This document shows positions 41,405 to 50,707 of a DNA stretch of 51,838 nt, in pieces. How positions within the stretch are numbered: position 1 is the first letter of the stretch; each line of letters begins with the position of its first letter. The translations under genes and the position numbers were made by a program. The DNA is from Mycobacterium kyogaense (lineage in GTDB: Bacteria > Actinomycetota > Actinomycetes > Mycobacteriales > Mycobacteriaceae), in assembly GCF_003254575.1 (NCBI RefSeq), contig NZ_QJUA01000040.1, positions 1-51,838 of the forward strand. Direction: 5' to 3'. A model generated the notes under the pieces. That model was not told where the DNA came from and searched no databases. It saw nothing but the letters and a program-made list of their open reading frames with translations.

Positions 41405-42594
41405 GCGACGAGAGTCCTTTTCCGACCACCGAATGCCGGATCTGTCGGATCGACGTGCCCGACGGCGAATTCTGCGGCCTCTGCGGATGTCATCTGACGC
41501 CCCGCAAGTGGGAGGGCCCGGACTGGTTGCGCTTCCGCAACTTCGGTGCCGCGCCGGGGGAGAACGTACTGGCCCCCTCGTTGCTGAGTTCGCTGTTCCC
41601 GCACCTACCCCACCGCGGCGCGTTCCGGGTGGCGTTGGGGGTCATGCTGGTCGCTCTGGTGGCCTTCGCGCTGCTGCGGATGCCTGCGGCCTTGATCTCG
41701 GTGGGCGTGCTGGGGCTGCCCGCGCTGTTCCTCGTGTACCTGCGCGAGGCCGACGCACTGCGCGATCTGCCGGCGCGCATCCTCGCGCTGACGATCGGGC
41801 TCGGCGTGCTGCTCGGGGTCGGGTTCGTCCTGGTGGCCGGCGTCGCGTTCGACCGGGCCTCCGGTGCCGCCGTCGGGGTGGGCATGAGTGGCGGGCAGAT
41901 GATCCAGGAGGGTGCCGCTCTTCCGCTCGCCGGCGCGATCCTGATGCTGGTGCCCGTGATCGTGGTTCGGCTGATGGGTCCGCCGACGCGGGAGTCCCTG
42001 GAAGGGTTCATGATCGGTGCACTCGGTGCGCTGAGTTTCACCGCCGCGGCGATGATGACGCGGCTGGTGCCGCAGCTGGACACCGGCCTGGTCAGTGACG
42101 CCCCACTGACGTTCTATCTGGTCGAGGCCGGCATCCGGGGCGTCGCGGCACCGCTGATCGCCGCGGCCACCGGTGGTCTGGTGGGCGTCGCGCTGTGGTT
42201 CACCCGCCCCGAGAGCAAGAAGGATCAACGGCCCGGCGTGGTCCGATTCGTGATGGTGGCGTTCGCGGTCGCCGTACTCGCGTTGTCGATCGCGCTGGGA
42301 ATGGTCGACATCTCCCGCTCGCGGCAGTTGCTGATGCTGGCCCTGTACGCGGTGGTGGCCGCGGCGGCGCTGTTCCTGCTGCGCATCAGCCTGCACTTGG
42401 CGCTGCTGCACGAGGCGCACGACGAGACGGTCGGCGACGAACCCGTCGTCTGCCAACACTGCGGCCACGTGGTGCCCGACATGGCCTTCTGCCCGGTGTG
42501 CGGAGTCGCCGCCCGTGCGTCCTCGCGGTCGTCGCGCGCGCAGCGCCGCAGTGCTCGGCCTCAGCGCATCGACACCGACGGCGAACAGTCTTGA
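41401..42594 (+). CDS. Multi-spanning membrane protein with two zinc ribbons
   Basis: 397 residues. N-terminal zinc ribbon (CRICRIDVPDGEFCGLCG, about 12-29) and C-terminal zinc ribbon (CQHCGHVVPDMAFCPVCG, about 358-375) flank about eight hydrophobic segments. Family unknown; the layout recalls regulators or scaffolds of membrane proteolysis. ATG overlaps the peptidase stop (ATGA), and its stop overlaps the TTG of the following gene, so the three genes are one operon with the sedolisin. Confidence 0.8.
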   Translation: MSDESPFPTTECRICRIDVPDGEFCGLCGCHLTPRKWEGPDWLRFRNFGAAPGENVLAPSLLSSLFPHLPHRGAFRVALGVMLVALVAFALLRMPAALISVGVLGLPALFLVYLREADALRDLPARILALTIGLGVLLGVGFVLVAGVAFDRASGAAVGVGMSGGQMIQEGAALPLAGAILMLVPVIVVRLMGPPTRESLEGFMIGALGALSFTAAAMMTRLVPQLDTGLVSDAPLTFYLVEAGIRGVAAPLIAAATGGLVGVALWFTRPESKKDQRPGVVRFVMVAFAVAVLALSIALGMVDISRSRQLLMLALYAVVAAAALFLLRISLHLALLHEAHDETVGDEPVVCQHCGHVVPDMAFCPVCGVAARASSRSSRAQRRSARPQRIDTDGEQS

Positions 42595-43310
42595 CCACCA
42601 CGACGTTCTTCCCCGGCTACTCCGTCAGTGGCGGACACGCCCCGGCGGTGGGCCGGCCCTCGCACCGAATGGTGTTGCTGCTGTGGCTCATTCCGGTGAT
42701 TCTGGTGGGCGCTGTGCTCGCGGTGATCTCCTCCCGGGTGACCACGCCGCCGGTGCGCTTCGTCTGTCCCCCCGACTGCGGACGCGCACCGATCGGCACC
42801 CCGGTGGCGATCAACCCGCGGTTCACCGCGCCGGACGGCTCCTTCTCGGTGTCGTATCCGGCGGCCGGTTCGTCCTACCGCATCACCACCGGCGACGACG
42901 GTGTCGTCGCCGAGTTCACCGGTGGGGAGGGCGGCACGCTGCGGCTCTCCAGCCAACCCGCCGCGGGCAGGGCGGCCCGTCAGATCGTCGACGACCTGAA
43001 GGCGCAGCATGTCCCCGACGGACGTGTCGTCTACGAGATCCCCAACGCCATGGTCGGGTACCAACCCGGCTTCGGCGAGACCATCGACTACTACCCACAG
43101 GGCTCCACGAGCAGCTACACCCGCATGCGGGTGCTGGTTCTTGCCGCGGTGAAAAACGATCTCGCGCTGATCGCCTCAGTGGTCGGCCCGTACCACCAGT
43201 TCGGGCCGGATTTCGGGCCAGGCAAACCCTCGGGAGCCAATGTGCAGCTTGCACTCGATATGGGCAAATATGTCAACAGTTTTGCGTGGCGCGGTGATCC
43301 GCCGCGCTGA
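42591..43310 (+). CDS. Membrane-anchored exported protein of the sedolisin operon
   Basis: 239 residues from TTG 42591, chosen because TTGA overlaps the preceding stop. One N-terminal membrane segment (MVLLLWLIPVILVGAVLAVI, about 27-46), a CPPDC pair, and an extracellular domain resembling those of surface or lipoprotein-type stress proteins (FSVSYPAAGSSYRITTGDDG; VGYQPGFGETIDYY). No family name. Could be a substrate or partner of the peptidase. Confidence 0.75.
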   Translation: MTTTTFFPGYSVSGGHAPAVGRPSHRMVLLLWLIPVILVGAVLAVISSRVTTPPVRFVCPPDCGRAPIGTPVAINPRFTAPDGSFSVSYPAAGSSYRITTGDDGVVAEFTGGEGGTLRLSSQPAAGRAARQIVDDLKAQHVPDGRVVYEIPNAMVGYQPGFGETIDYYPQGSTSSYTRMRVLVLAAVKNDLALIASVVGPYHQFGPDFGPGKPSGANVQLALDMGKYVNSFAWRGDPPR

Positions 43311-43377
43311 GTTCGAAGGCTCGTCGAAGGCTCGTCAAAAGCTGGTCAACGGCGTTACCAGCGGTTACGTTCGACGG

Positions 43378-43542
43378 GTGAACGTCCCGATCGAAGCGAT
43401 GTGCGGCAAATGCGGTCACAGCGCTCCGGTCGTCTCGTCTCAGCCCACCTGGTCTGCCGGCTCCGACCGCGTCACGCGCTGGTTCCTCGATGTCGACTGT
43501 GCCGACTGCGGACGGCAGTACGGCTGGCTCTCCGACAAATGA
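43378..43542 (+). CDS. Small zinc-ribbon protein
   Basis: 54 residues from GTG 43378 (VNVPIEAMCGKCGHSAPV). Two CxxC pairs (CGKC and CADC, the latter in DVDCADCGRQYGW) form a four-cysteine zinc ribbon. TACGTT lies 6 nt before the GTG, the leaderless geometry. Function unknown. The frame extends upstream but overlaps the preceding gene and lacks a start with a ribosome site. Confidence 0.65.
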   Translation: MNVPIEAMCGKCGHSAPVVSSQPTWSAGSDRVTRWFLDVDCADCGRQYGWLSDK

Positions 43543-43600
43543 CCCCCCGCGCGGTACTTCCCGCGGCATAGGATGTGCTCGACGACAGGGGGCTGACAAG

Positions 43601-43888
43601 GTGAACCGATCACGCGTGGGTCTGGGTGTGGCCGCCTCGGTGGTGGCGATGATGACGCTGGCAGCGCCCGCTACGGCGGACACGGCCGGCTATCTCGAGG
43701 GTCTGGAGCCGGTGTACACGTCGCTGACCCGCGACCAGTTGCTCACCGCGGGCTCGATGGCCTGCGCGATTCTCGGCAGCGGACAGCCGGCGCCGGTCGC
43801 GGTCAATGCGCTCTACAAGCAGATGGGCATTTCGCTGGCCGCCGGCAACAGCATCGTCACCGGAGCCGTCATCGACCTCGGCTGCTGA
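43601..43888 (+). CDS. DUF732-type small secreted protein
   Basis: 95 residues from GTG 43601, with AGGGGG 9 nt upstream. Signal peptide ends APATA (about residues 1-26). The mature part contains two Cys, in SMACAIL and at the C-terminal LGC, and helical LTRDQLLTAGSMACAILGSG, in line with mycobacterial DUF732 proteins. Unknown function, typically secreted. Confidence 0.8.
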   Translation: MNRSRVGLGVAASVVAMMTLAAPATADTAGYLEGLEPVYTSLTRDQLLTAGSMACAILGSGQPAPVAVNALYKQMGISLAAGNSIVTGAVIDLGC

Positions 43889-43912
43889 GGAACTGGCTGC
43901 TGAGCCCGCCCC

Positions 43913-44404
43913 TCACCACCCCATCGAGCCGGGCACACCCTTGAAGGGGCCGGCGATCCAGCTGGTGATCCAGCCGCCGTAGAACCCCCCGGGTTGTGGG
44001 ACGACCTGTTCACCGTTGACGGTGCAGCGATCCACGGCCGCGGCCATCACGGCCACCGCGCCGGCGATGGCGGCGAACCCCGGGGTGGGTCGCGGGTAGG
44101 TCCACGCCGCACGCGGAGCCACCGCCGACGGCGTCACCAGGTCGAAATAGCTTGCCTGGCCTTTCCATTCGCACCACGAGGCGCCCTCGGCCTTCCGCAG
44201 CACCCCGTCGGCGAAACTGCTCGCCGGGAGGTAGTACGTCGGGGGGTGGCTGGTCTCGAGCACCCGCCACGCGCGCTCGGTGGAGGCGATCACCTGCCCG
44301 CCCAGTTCGACAGTGATGGACCCGGCGAAGTCTTCGAGTCGGGGCGGGCGAGGGTAGTCCCACACCGATTCCTGGCCACGTTTCGGGGTCTCGGGTACCG
44401 GCAT
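43913..44404 (-). CDS. DUF427 domain protein
   Basis: 163 residues from ATG 44404. DUF427 segments: VWDYPRPPRLEDFAGSITVELGGQVIAST, PPTYYLP, GASWCEWKGQASYFDLV and AAWTYPRPTPGF. Cytoplasmic, unknown function. A much longer open frame on this strand extends to 45931 but is the antisense of the POT gene. It is divergent from the POT gene with 24 nt between starts. Confidence 0.85.
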   Translation of the reverse strand: MPVPETPKRGQESVWDYPRPPRLEDFAGSITVELGGQVIASTERAWRVLETSHPPTYYLPASSFADGVLRKAEGASWCEWKGQASYFDLVTPSAVAPRAAWTYPRPTPGFAAIAGAVAVMAAAVDRCTVNGEQVVPQPGGFYGGWITSWIAGPFKGVPGSMGW

Positions 44405-44428
44405 GCAGCCGAGTGTAAGGGTGGTCCC

Positions 44429-45883
44429 ATGACAATCCGAGAAGACAACAGTGCGCGGACATTCTTCGGGCACCCGATCGGGCTGACCAACCTGTTCGGA
44501 GTGGAGCTGTGGGAACGGTTCTCCTTCTACGGGATGCTCACGATCCTGGCCTACTACCTGTACTACTCGGTCACCGACGGCGGGCTGGGCCTGCCGCAGA
44601 GCACGGCCACCGGAATCGTCGGCGCCTACGGCGGTCTGGTGTACCTGTCGACGGTGCTGGGCGGATGGATCGCCGACCGGGTACTCGGCATGGAGCGCAC
44701 CGTGTTCTACGGCGGCGTGGTGGTGATGATCGGCCACATCGCCCTGGCGATCCTGCCGGGGCTGGCCGGAGTCGGCGTCGGCCTCGTGTGCGTGGCCCTC
44801 GGCTCCGGCGCGCTGAAAGCGAACGCCTCGTCGCTGCTGGGCACGCTCTACGACAAGGGCGACGCGCGCGCCGACGGTGGCTTCACGCTGTTCTATCTGG
44901 GCATCAACCTCGGCGCGTTCATCGGGCCGCTGATCACCGGGCTGCTGCAGACCCACGTCGGCTTCCACTACGGCTTCGGGGCGGCCGCGATAGGCATGGC
45001 GCTCGGTCTGGCGCAGTACGTGGCGTTCCGTCGCAACCTCGGCGGGCACGGGCGTGAGGTCCCGAACCCGTTGCCGCGCAGCGCTGTCGGCAAGACCGCA
45101 GCCGTCATGATCGGTGCCGTGGTGGTGATCGGCGTGGCCATCGCGCTGCGGCTGGTCACCCTGGCCAACCTCTCCCAGGTGACCACCGGCGTCATCGTCG
45201 TCGCATCCGTGGCCTACTTCGCGATCATGCTGCGCAGCCCGAAGGTGGACGGGGAGGAGCGGGTCCGGGTGCGGGCATTCATCCCGCTGTTCGTCGCGAA
45301 CGCGGTGTTCTGGTCCCTGTTCCAGCAGATCTTCACGGTCCTCGCCGTGTACTCCGACGAACGCATGAACTGGTCGATCTTCGGTTGGACGGCGCCGTCG
45401 AGCTGGATCGGTTCGATCGAGCCGGTGTGGATCATCCTGCTCTCCCCGCTGTTCGCGCTGCTGTGGACGCGCCTCGGTAACCGCGCGCCCACCACCCCGC
45501 GCAAATTCGCCTACGGCGTGGTCGGCATGGGCCTGGCGTTCCTGTGCTTCGTACCGCTGGCCGGCGGTACCGGCCGCAGCACCCCGGCGCTGCTGGTGAT
45601 GGCGATCATGGCCGTGTTCGCGGTCTCCGAACTGCTGCTGTCGCCGATCGGCCTGTCGGTGACCACCAAGCTGGCGCCGGAGGCATTCCGCGCGCAGATG
45701 ATGGCGCTGTACTTCTTCTCGGTCGGTCTGGGTACGGCGATGTCCGGAGTGCTCGCGGGCTACTACGACACGTCCAACGAGGCCGCGTACTTCGGCATCC
45801 TCGGTGCGGTGGCCGTGGCGGCGGGTGTCGTGGTGTTCGTGATCTCGCCGTGGATCAGCCGCCAGATGGAAGGGGTGCACTGA
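44429..45883 (+). CDS. POT family proton-dependent oligopeptide transporter
   Basis: 484 residues, 12-14 membrane segments. POT signature: ELWERFSFYGM (ExxERFxYY-type), GGLVYLSTVLGGWIADRVLG, TLFYLGINLGAFIGPLITG (conserved FYxxINxG), and FAVSELLLSPIGLSVTTKLAPEAFR. Imports di- and tripeptides using the proton gradient. The 3' end overlaps the convergent phosphatase gene by 29 nt. Confidence 0.92.
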   Translation: MTIREDNSARTFFGHPIGLTNLFGVELWERFSFYGMLTILAYYLYYSVTDGGLGLPQSTATGIVGAYGGLVYLSTVLGGWIADRVLGMERTVFYGGVVVMIGHIALAILPGLAGVGVGLVCVALGSGALKANASSLLGTLYDKGDARADGGFTLFYLGINLGAFIGPLITGLLQTHVGFHYGFGAAAIGMALGLAQYVAFRRNLGGHGREVPNPLPRSAVGKTAAVMIGAVVVIGVAIALRLVTLANLSQVTTGVIVVASVAYFAIMLRSPKVDGEERVRVRAFIPLFVANAVFWSLFQQIFTVLAVYSDERMNWSIFGWTAPSSWIGSIEPVWIILLSPLFALLWTRLGNRAPTTPRKFAYGVVGMGLAFLCFVPLAGGTGRSTPALLVMAIMAVFAVSELLLSPIGLSVTTKLAPEAFRAQMMALYFFSVGLGTAMSGVLAGYYDTSNEAAYFGILGAVAVAAGVVVFVISPWISRQMEGVH

Positions 45884-47516
45884 GTGCACTGAGCACGATG
45901 GTTGCCGCCTCGGCCAGGGTGCCGTCGTCACGGGGTTGCTCGAACACCACGTCGGCCCCGCGGCCTACGGCGATCAACGAGGCGATCGTGTTGCCGAACA
46001 GCGGCCCGCTGAGGTTGCGCCACGACACCGGCAGCTCCGGCGAACCCGCCCTGCGCGCCCAGCGGCGCGCGAGGCGGGCCGCCGGTGCCGACCAGCCGAG
46101 CTTGAACGCGGGTTTGACGTAGGCGGGCACGTAGTTGTGCACCGGCGAGCAGACCAGTTGGTGCACCTGCGCACCGCTGGGCTCGCCGAAATCGGCGCGG
46201 GCGGCGTAGCTGTGGTGCACGTCGCCGGAGAGCACCGAGATGGTCGCCGGGCCGTCAGGGCGCGGGCGTGCGGCGTCGGCGATCATCGTGCTCAGCCGAA
46301 CAAACGAGGCGAAGAACGCCGGCCAGTGCTCGAGATCGGCGCCCTGCCTGATCTTCTCGCCGAGTCGCCCACGCAGTCCCTGGCGGCCCGCGGCGATCTC
46401 GTTGACGATCTGCACATCGCCGAGGGCCGGCGGCAACAGCCACGGCAACGACGACCCGATGATCAGGTGATCGACGCCCGACAGATCGCTGATTTGCTGC
46501 TCGACCCAGGCGAACTCGCGGTCGCCCAACATCTTTCGCTCCCCGCCGTCGAGAATGCGGGCATTGCGGGAGTCGACCATGACGAGCCGGCTGCGGCCCA
46601 GATCCCACCGGAAGCTGAACCGCAGGCCCTTGTCGCCGTCGACCTCGCTGTCGGCCCGGTCGGCGAGTTCGGCCAGCATCGGCCAGCAGTCGCCGTCGGC
46701 GGCGAGCACCTTCTGGTAGTCGTCGTCGCTGTCCAGCTCGGTCGGGCTGAGATTGCCCAGATGCTGATACACCCAGTACGAGGCCAGCCCGGCGCGGATC
46801 CGGTCCCGCCACCACGGCTGGGCGTTGATCTCGGCGCGCCATGTCGCCGACGTGTTCCAGTCGTCGCGGATGTCGTGGTCGTCGAAGATCATCGCCGTCG
46901 GCAGCGTCGAGAGAATCCAGCGGATCTCGGGGTCACCCCAGGTGTGCCGGTAGAGGCCGACGTACTCGGAGAACGACACCACCTCTTCGGGCGGCCGGCG
47001 GTTGGCCGAGCGCTTGCCCGCCGAGCGGCGGCCGGACAGGTTGCGGCGCGCCTCGGGGGTCAACTCGTCGGCGTACACCTGATCGCCGAGAAGGAGCAGG
47101 GCATCCGGCCATTCCGACACGGGTAGGTCGGTGAGCCGGGTCGAATAGCAGTCCAGGGCGTCGAGCCCGAGCTTGCGATCGAGCTTCTCCTCACCGGTCT
47201 TGGGGTAGCGGCACGAGCCGAAGATGACCCGCAGCCGGTCGGCGGTCTCCGGTCCTCGCGTCCTGATGACGCTGGGTGGGAACGACGAATCCGGCTCCGG
47301 CCAGCACGTCGCACCGTCGACACGCACAGCGTAGGGAGTGACGGTGTCGGGGGTCAGCCCGCTGACCGGGACGAGCGCGTAGTGGCAGCCCTGCACCTCG
47401 AATGTGGGGGTCCGGCAACCGAGCACCTCCACCTCGGCCGGCGCGTCGGTCTGCACCCAGACCGTCGCGGTCGTCTCACCGACATGGCGCAGCACCGGAC
47501 CGAGCAGAAGACTCAC
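45855..47516 (-). CDS. PhoD-like metallophosphatase
   Basis: 553 residues from GTG 47516. N-terminal Fn3-like phosphodiesterase domain (GPVLRHVGETTATVWVQTDAPAEVEV), then the metallophosphoesterase core: FGSCRYP, LLLGDQVYADE, IFDDHDIRDDW and ISVLSGDVHHSYAA, metal ligands Asp/His. No signal peptide, so unlike secreted PhoD it is probably cytoplasmic, a known subtype in mycobacteria. Substrate unknown. Confidence 0.88.
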   Translation of the reverse strand: MSLLLGPVLRHVGETTATVWVQTDAPAEVEVLGCRTPTFEVQGCHYALVPVSGLTPDTVTPYAVRVDGATCWPEPDSSFPPSVIRTRGPETADRLRVIFGSCRYPKTGEEKLDRKLGLDALDCYSTRLTDLPVSEWPDALLLLGDQVYADELTPEARRNLSGRRSAGKRSANRRPPEEVVSFSEYVGLYRHTWGDPEIRWILSTLPTAMIFDDHDIRDDWNTSATWRAEINAQPWWRDRIRAGLASYWVYQHLGNLSPTELDSDDDYQKVLAADGDCWPMLAELADRADSEVDGDKGLRFSFRWDLGRSRLVMVDSRNARILDGGERKMLGDREFAWVEQQISDLSGVDHLIIGSSLPWLLPPALGDVQIVNEIAAGRQGLRGRLGEKIRQGADLEHWPAFFASFVRLSTMIADAARPRPDGPATISVLSGDVHHSYAARADFGEPSGAQVHQLVCSPVHNYVPAYVKPAFKLGWSAPAARLARRWARRAGSPELPVSWRNLSGPLFGNTIASLIAVGRGADVVFEQPRDDGTLAEAATIVLSALSAPLPSGG

Positions 47517-47617
47517 CGTGTCAGCCTAGTGCGCGCGTCGGCTTGTGGTCAGTGCCGTCAGATATGAGGGCGTCGGTGGTAAGTTCCGGCACGAGCACCG
47601 TCGCCGAGGGGGTCACC

Positions 47618-49684
47618 GTGGTCAGTTGTCATCGAGCGCCCACGGGTGTGTGGACCGGGGTGGCGGTCCTGGGATTCGGTGTCGGTGTGCTGATGGCGCC
47701 GGGCGTCGCATCGGCCGCGCCCTCGGACGGGTCCGACGCCACAGCGACGCAGTCCACCGCCCGCAGTGCGAACACGGCGACGCCGCGGGAGCGGCGTGCC
47801 GCGCGGATCGAAGCGCGCCGAGAAGCGGCCCAGCAGCGCCGGTACACCCTGCACAACCGGCGGCCGACGGCAGATCCCGATACGGCTGAGCCGACGGAGG
47901 ACGGTGCCGTCCGCGGCAACCTGAATGCCTCCGACCGTGACGACACCGACCTCACCTACACCGTCAGCTCGGGTGCGGCCTGGGGGTCGGTGGCCATCGA
48001 TGCCGACGGCGGGTTCGTCTACACGCCGGCCGCCGGAAAGGCAGGTCGGGCAGACAGTTTCACGATTGCCGTCGACGACGCGCCGGGCAATCCCTTCCAC
48101 CTGCACGGGCTGCTGGGTGGACGCCGACCCACCGAGGTGACCATCGCCGTGCCGGCGGGCGACGCTGCCGAAGACCCTGCCGCGGATCCGGTGCGCACCA
48201 TCGACGGCAGGTTCGACGATCGGGCAGTGACCGGTGTGGCCGATGCTGCGGCGGTGATGAACGGTGTCGCGCAGACGTTGGGCATCCGTGAGGGGTTCGC
48301 CGATGCGCGCGGCATCACCGTGTCCACCGCCGGAAGCGGGGACGACGCCGAAACCTACTATCGCTTCGCCGAGACCATCGACGGTGTGCCCGTGCTCGGC
48401 AGTGACGTCATCCTGGTGACCGACGCGACCGGTGCGGTGACCGGACTGGTCAACCACTACCGCGGGCTGTCCGATTCGTTCGACGTCACGCCCGACGCTG
48501 CGCCACCGCGGTTGCGGCGGATGGCCGACCAGCAGTTGGTGGTGTACGCCCCCGACAACAAGACAGCGCCGATCCTGGCCTGGCAGGTCGTCGGCGCGGT
48601 GCCGGGGATCCGCTTCTCCCGCCCGGGCAGCACTGTGTTGATCGGTGCGGACGGTGCTGCTGTCGGCGACGTCGTCGTCGCGCGTGCCACGGCGGACCCG
48701 GTCTCGGCCAGAGACGTCGCCAAAGACTGGCTCGGCCAGCGGCGGACCATCATCATCGACGTTCGCACGTCGCCGTGGTCCACGGTCTCCCGGTTGATCG
48801 ACGCCGGCCGCGACATCACGACCTACAAGACGTCTTTCCCGTACTTGGGCCTGCTGGGTGGTTTCCTGCCGGGCACGGTGGTCAAGCGGGGGTGGCTCGG
48901 ATGGAGCAACGACGCGGTGTCCGCGCATGCCAACATCGCGGAGGTCTACGACTACTACCGCGACGTGCTGGGGCGGACATCGTTCGACGGCAGCGGGGCG
49001 CCGGTACTGGTGAGCATTCGCTACAACCCGGGCCGACCGAACGGCGGATATCAGAACGCGTTCTGGGATCCCAGCATCGGCCAGTTCGCGTTCGGCGACG
49101 GCGGTCACCTCGAGGCGGCGGTCGATGTCATCGGCCACGAGTACACCCACGCCGTGGTCACCTACGTGGTCGGTGGCCCGACGGGTGCCGTCTCGGTGCT
49201 GGATTACGGTGAATCCGGTGCGCTCAACGAAGCGCTCGCTGACATCATGGGGACGCTGATCGAGAACGATTCCGGAAGTGACCGTTGGCTTCTCGGTGAG
49301 GACTCCGACCTCGGCGCCATCCGCGATCTCGCGGACCCGGCGTCGATCAGCACGTCGCTCGGGCCCCACCGAGTCACCTACGCGACTCGTTACCAAGGCA
49401 GCCTCGACGACGGCGGCGAACACGTCAACAGCACGATCTTCAGCCATGCCGCCTATCTGATGATGACCGACCCGGCGACTGCGGGAATCTCCAACGACAC
49501 CTGGGCCGAGGTCTTCTACCGCGCACTGTTCCGGCTGAGTGCGGGGTCGGTTTTCAGCGACGGACGCGCCGCGGTGCAGAGCGCGGCGCAGTCGGTCGGG
49601 CTGACCGCCGCCCAGCAGGCGGCGATTGCCAAGGCATTCGATGCTGCCGGAATCTCCAGTGCTGCAACGCTAACGGTGGTCTGA
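47618..49684 (+). CDS. Secreted M4 (thermolysin-like) metallopeptidase
   Basis: 688 residues from GTG 47618 (GAGGGGG 5 nt upstream); ATG 47564 lies upstream in frame. Signal peptide to ASAAP, a basic Ala/Arg-rich stretch, a cadherin/Big-like repeat (GNLNASDRDDTDLTYTVSSG...GGFVYTPAAGKAG), an FTP-type inhibitory propeptide region, and the catalytic domain with H507EYTH511 (VIGHEYTHAV), third zinc ligand E538 (ALNEALADIMG) and C-terminal His in STIFSHAAY. Exported, probably self-activating. The 3' end overlaps the hydrolase gene by 15 nt. Confidence 0.9.
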   Translation: MVSCHRAPTGVWTGVAVLGFGVGVLMAPGVASAAPSDGSDATATQSTARSANTATPRERRAARIEARREAAQQRRYTLHNRRPTADPDTAEPTEDGAVRGNLNASDRDDTDLTYTVSSGAAWGSVAIDADGGFVYTPAAGKAGRADSFTIAVDDAPGNPFHLHGLLGGRRPTEVTIAVPAGDAAEDPAADPVRTIDGRFDDRAVTGVADAAAVMNGVAQTLGIREGFADARGITVSTAGSGDDAETYYRFAETIDGVPVLGSDVILVTDATGAVTGLVNHYRGLSDSFDVTPDAAPPRLRRMADQQLVVYAPDNKTAPILAWQVVGAVPGIRFSRPGSTVLIGADGAAVGDVVVARATADPVSARDVAKDWLGQRRTIIIDVRTSPWSTVSRLIDAGRDITTYKTSFPYLGLLGGFLPGTVVKRGWLGWSNDAVSAHANIAEVYDYYRDVLGRTSFDGSGAPVLVSIRYNPGRPNGGYQNAFWDPSIGQFAFGDGGHLEAAVDVIGHEYTHAVVTYVVGGPTGAVSVLDYGESGALNEALADIMGTLIENDSGSDRWLLGEDSDLGAIRDLADPASISTSLGPHRVTYATRYQGSLDDGGEHVNSTIFSHAAYLMMTDPATAGISNDTWAEVFYRALFRLSAGSVFSDGRAAVQSAAQSVGLTAAQQAAIAKAFDAAGISSAATLTVV

Positions 49685-50659
49685 CTGGTCGATGAGCACC
49701 GCCCCGTCGGGGCGGTCGCCGAGCGTCTGCAGGGCGATGGAGTCCCCGGCCGAGGTCAGTCGGATGATCTGCGCGAGCTGCGCCGGTGCGTCGCACTGCA
49801 CATAGTGGTCTGCGGTGGGCACCACCCAGAAGCGGTTGCGGCCCGGCTTCGACCTCAGGTGGGCCTGCCAGACGTGGGTGGCCACCCGCAGCGGCGCGAC
49901 ACTGTCGTGCAGGCCCCAGATCAGCGTGGTGTCGACGTCGATCGTGGAGAGGCGCTGGAGCCAGCTCTCTTCGTCGGCGGTGCGCTCGTGCAGGTATCGG
50001 ATGGTGTCGGGGAGCACCGCGATGCCATCGTTGTGGGCGAAACACTGGGCCAGTGCGGCGATCTCAGGGTCCGCCAGATCGCGACGCGGCATGAACGTGG
50101 TGGCGCCGAGTCCGGCCGCGAGCATTTGCGGTGTCGTCGCCGCCGCGGTGGCACGGCCGGTCGCGTCGTCGAGCAGCGCCACCTGGAACGCGGTCAGGTT
50201 GGCCAGGGGCAGGAAAATGTTGGCATTGGTCAGGAACACCTCCTGCGGCATGGGGGCGTCGGTGTCGGCGAGCATCGCCAGCGCGATCATGCCGATGCTG
50301 CTCCCTCGGTCATGGGTGATCATCCGGTAGTCGCCGAGCCCCCACACCTCGGTGATCGCGTGCACCAGTAGTCGCGCGTCGTCGTAGAGGGAATAGGCGT
50401 AGGGTGCCGATGGCTTCTCCGAGAGCCCGTAACCCGGGAAGTCGAGCGTGAAGATCTCGACGTCTTCGGACAGTTCCCCGGCGAGGGCGCGGAAGTCGAT
50501 GCTCGCCGTCGGAAAGCCGTGCACGCAGATCAGCGCCGGTGCACCCGGTGTGCCGGCCCGGCGCGCGAACACCTCGACCTGCCGGCCGGCGTTGGCGGGC
50601 GTGGTCGATGCCCAGGTGAAAGTCGTTCCGCCGCGTCGCCATTCATCGAAGACATCCAC
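49670..50659 (-). CDS. Alpha/beta hydrolase (haloalkane dehalogenase/epoxide hydrolase-like)
   Basis: 329 residues from GTG 50659. Oxyanion motif LICVHGFPTASIDF, nucleophile-elbow region MITHDRGSSIGMIAL with Asp in place of Ser (HDRGSS), acid in IWGLHDSVAP and His in VPTADHYVQCD. An Asp nucleophile in HDxG is the mark of dehalogenases and epoxide hydrolases. TAGCTT sits 7 nt before GTG 50659, another leaderless arrangement. Substrate unknown. Confidence 0.85.
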   Translation of the reverse strand: MDVFDEWRRGGTTFTWASTTPANAGRQVEVFARRAGTPGAPALICVHGFPTASIDFRALAGELSEDVEIFTLDFPGYGLSEKPSAPYAYSLYDDARLLVHAITEVWGLGDYRMITHDRGSSIGMIALAMLADTDAPMPQEVFLTNANIFLPLANLTAFQVALLDDATGRATAAATTPQMLAAGLGATTFMPRRDLADPEIAALAQCFAHNDGIAVLPDTIRYLHERTADEESWLQRLSTIDVDTTLIWGLHDSVAPLRVATHVWQAHLRSKPGRNRFWVVPTADHYVQCDAPAQLAQIIRLTSAGDSIALQTLGDRPDGAVLIDQSDHR

Positions 50660-50707
50660 GCATGACAAGCTAGCGTCTCGAAGACGGGTCGGAGGAGGTG
50701 TTCGGCG

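Noticed and set aside
43913..45931. 672-codon minus-strand frame
   Set aside because: Beyond 44404 it is the antisense of the POT transporter gene, His/Arg/Glu-rich and of low complexity; only the DUF427 part is real.
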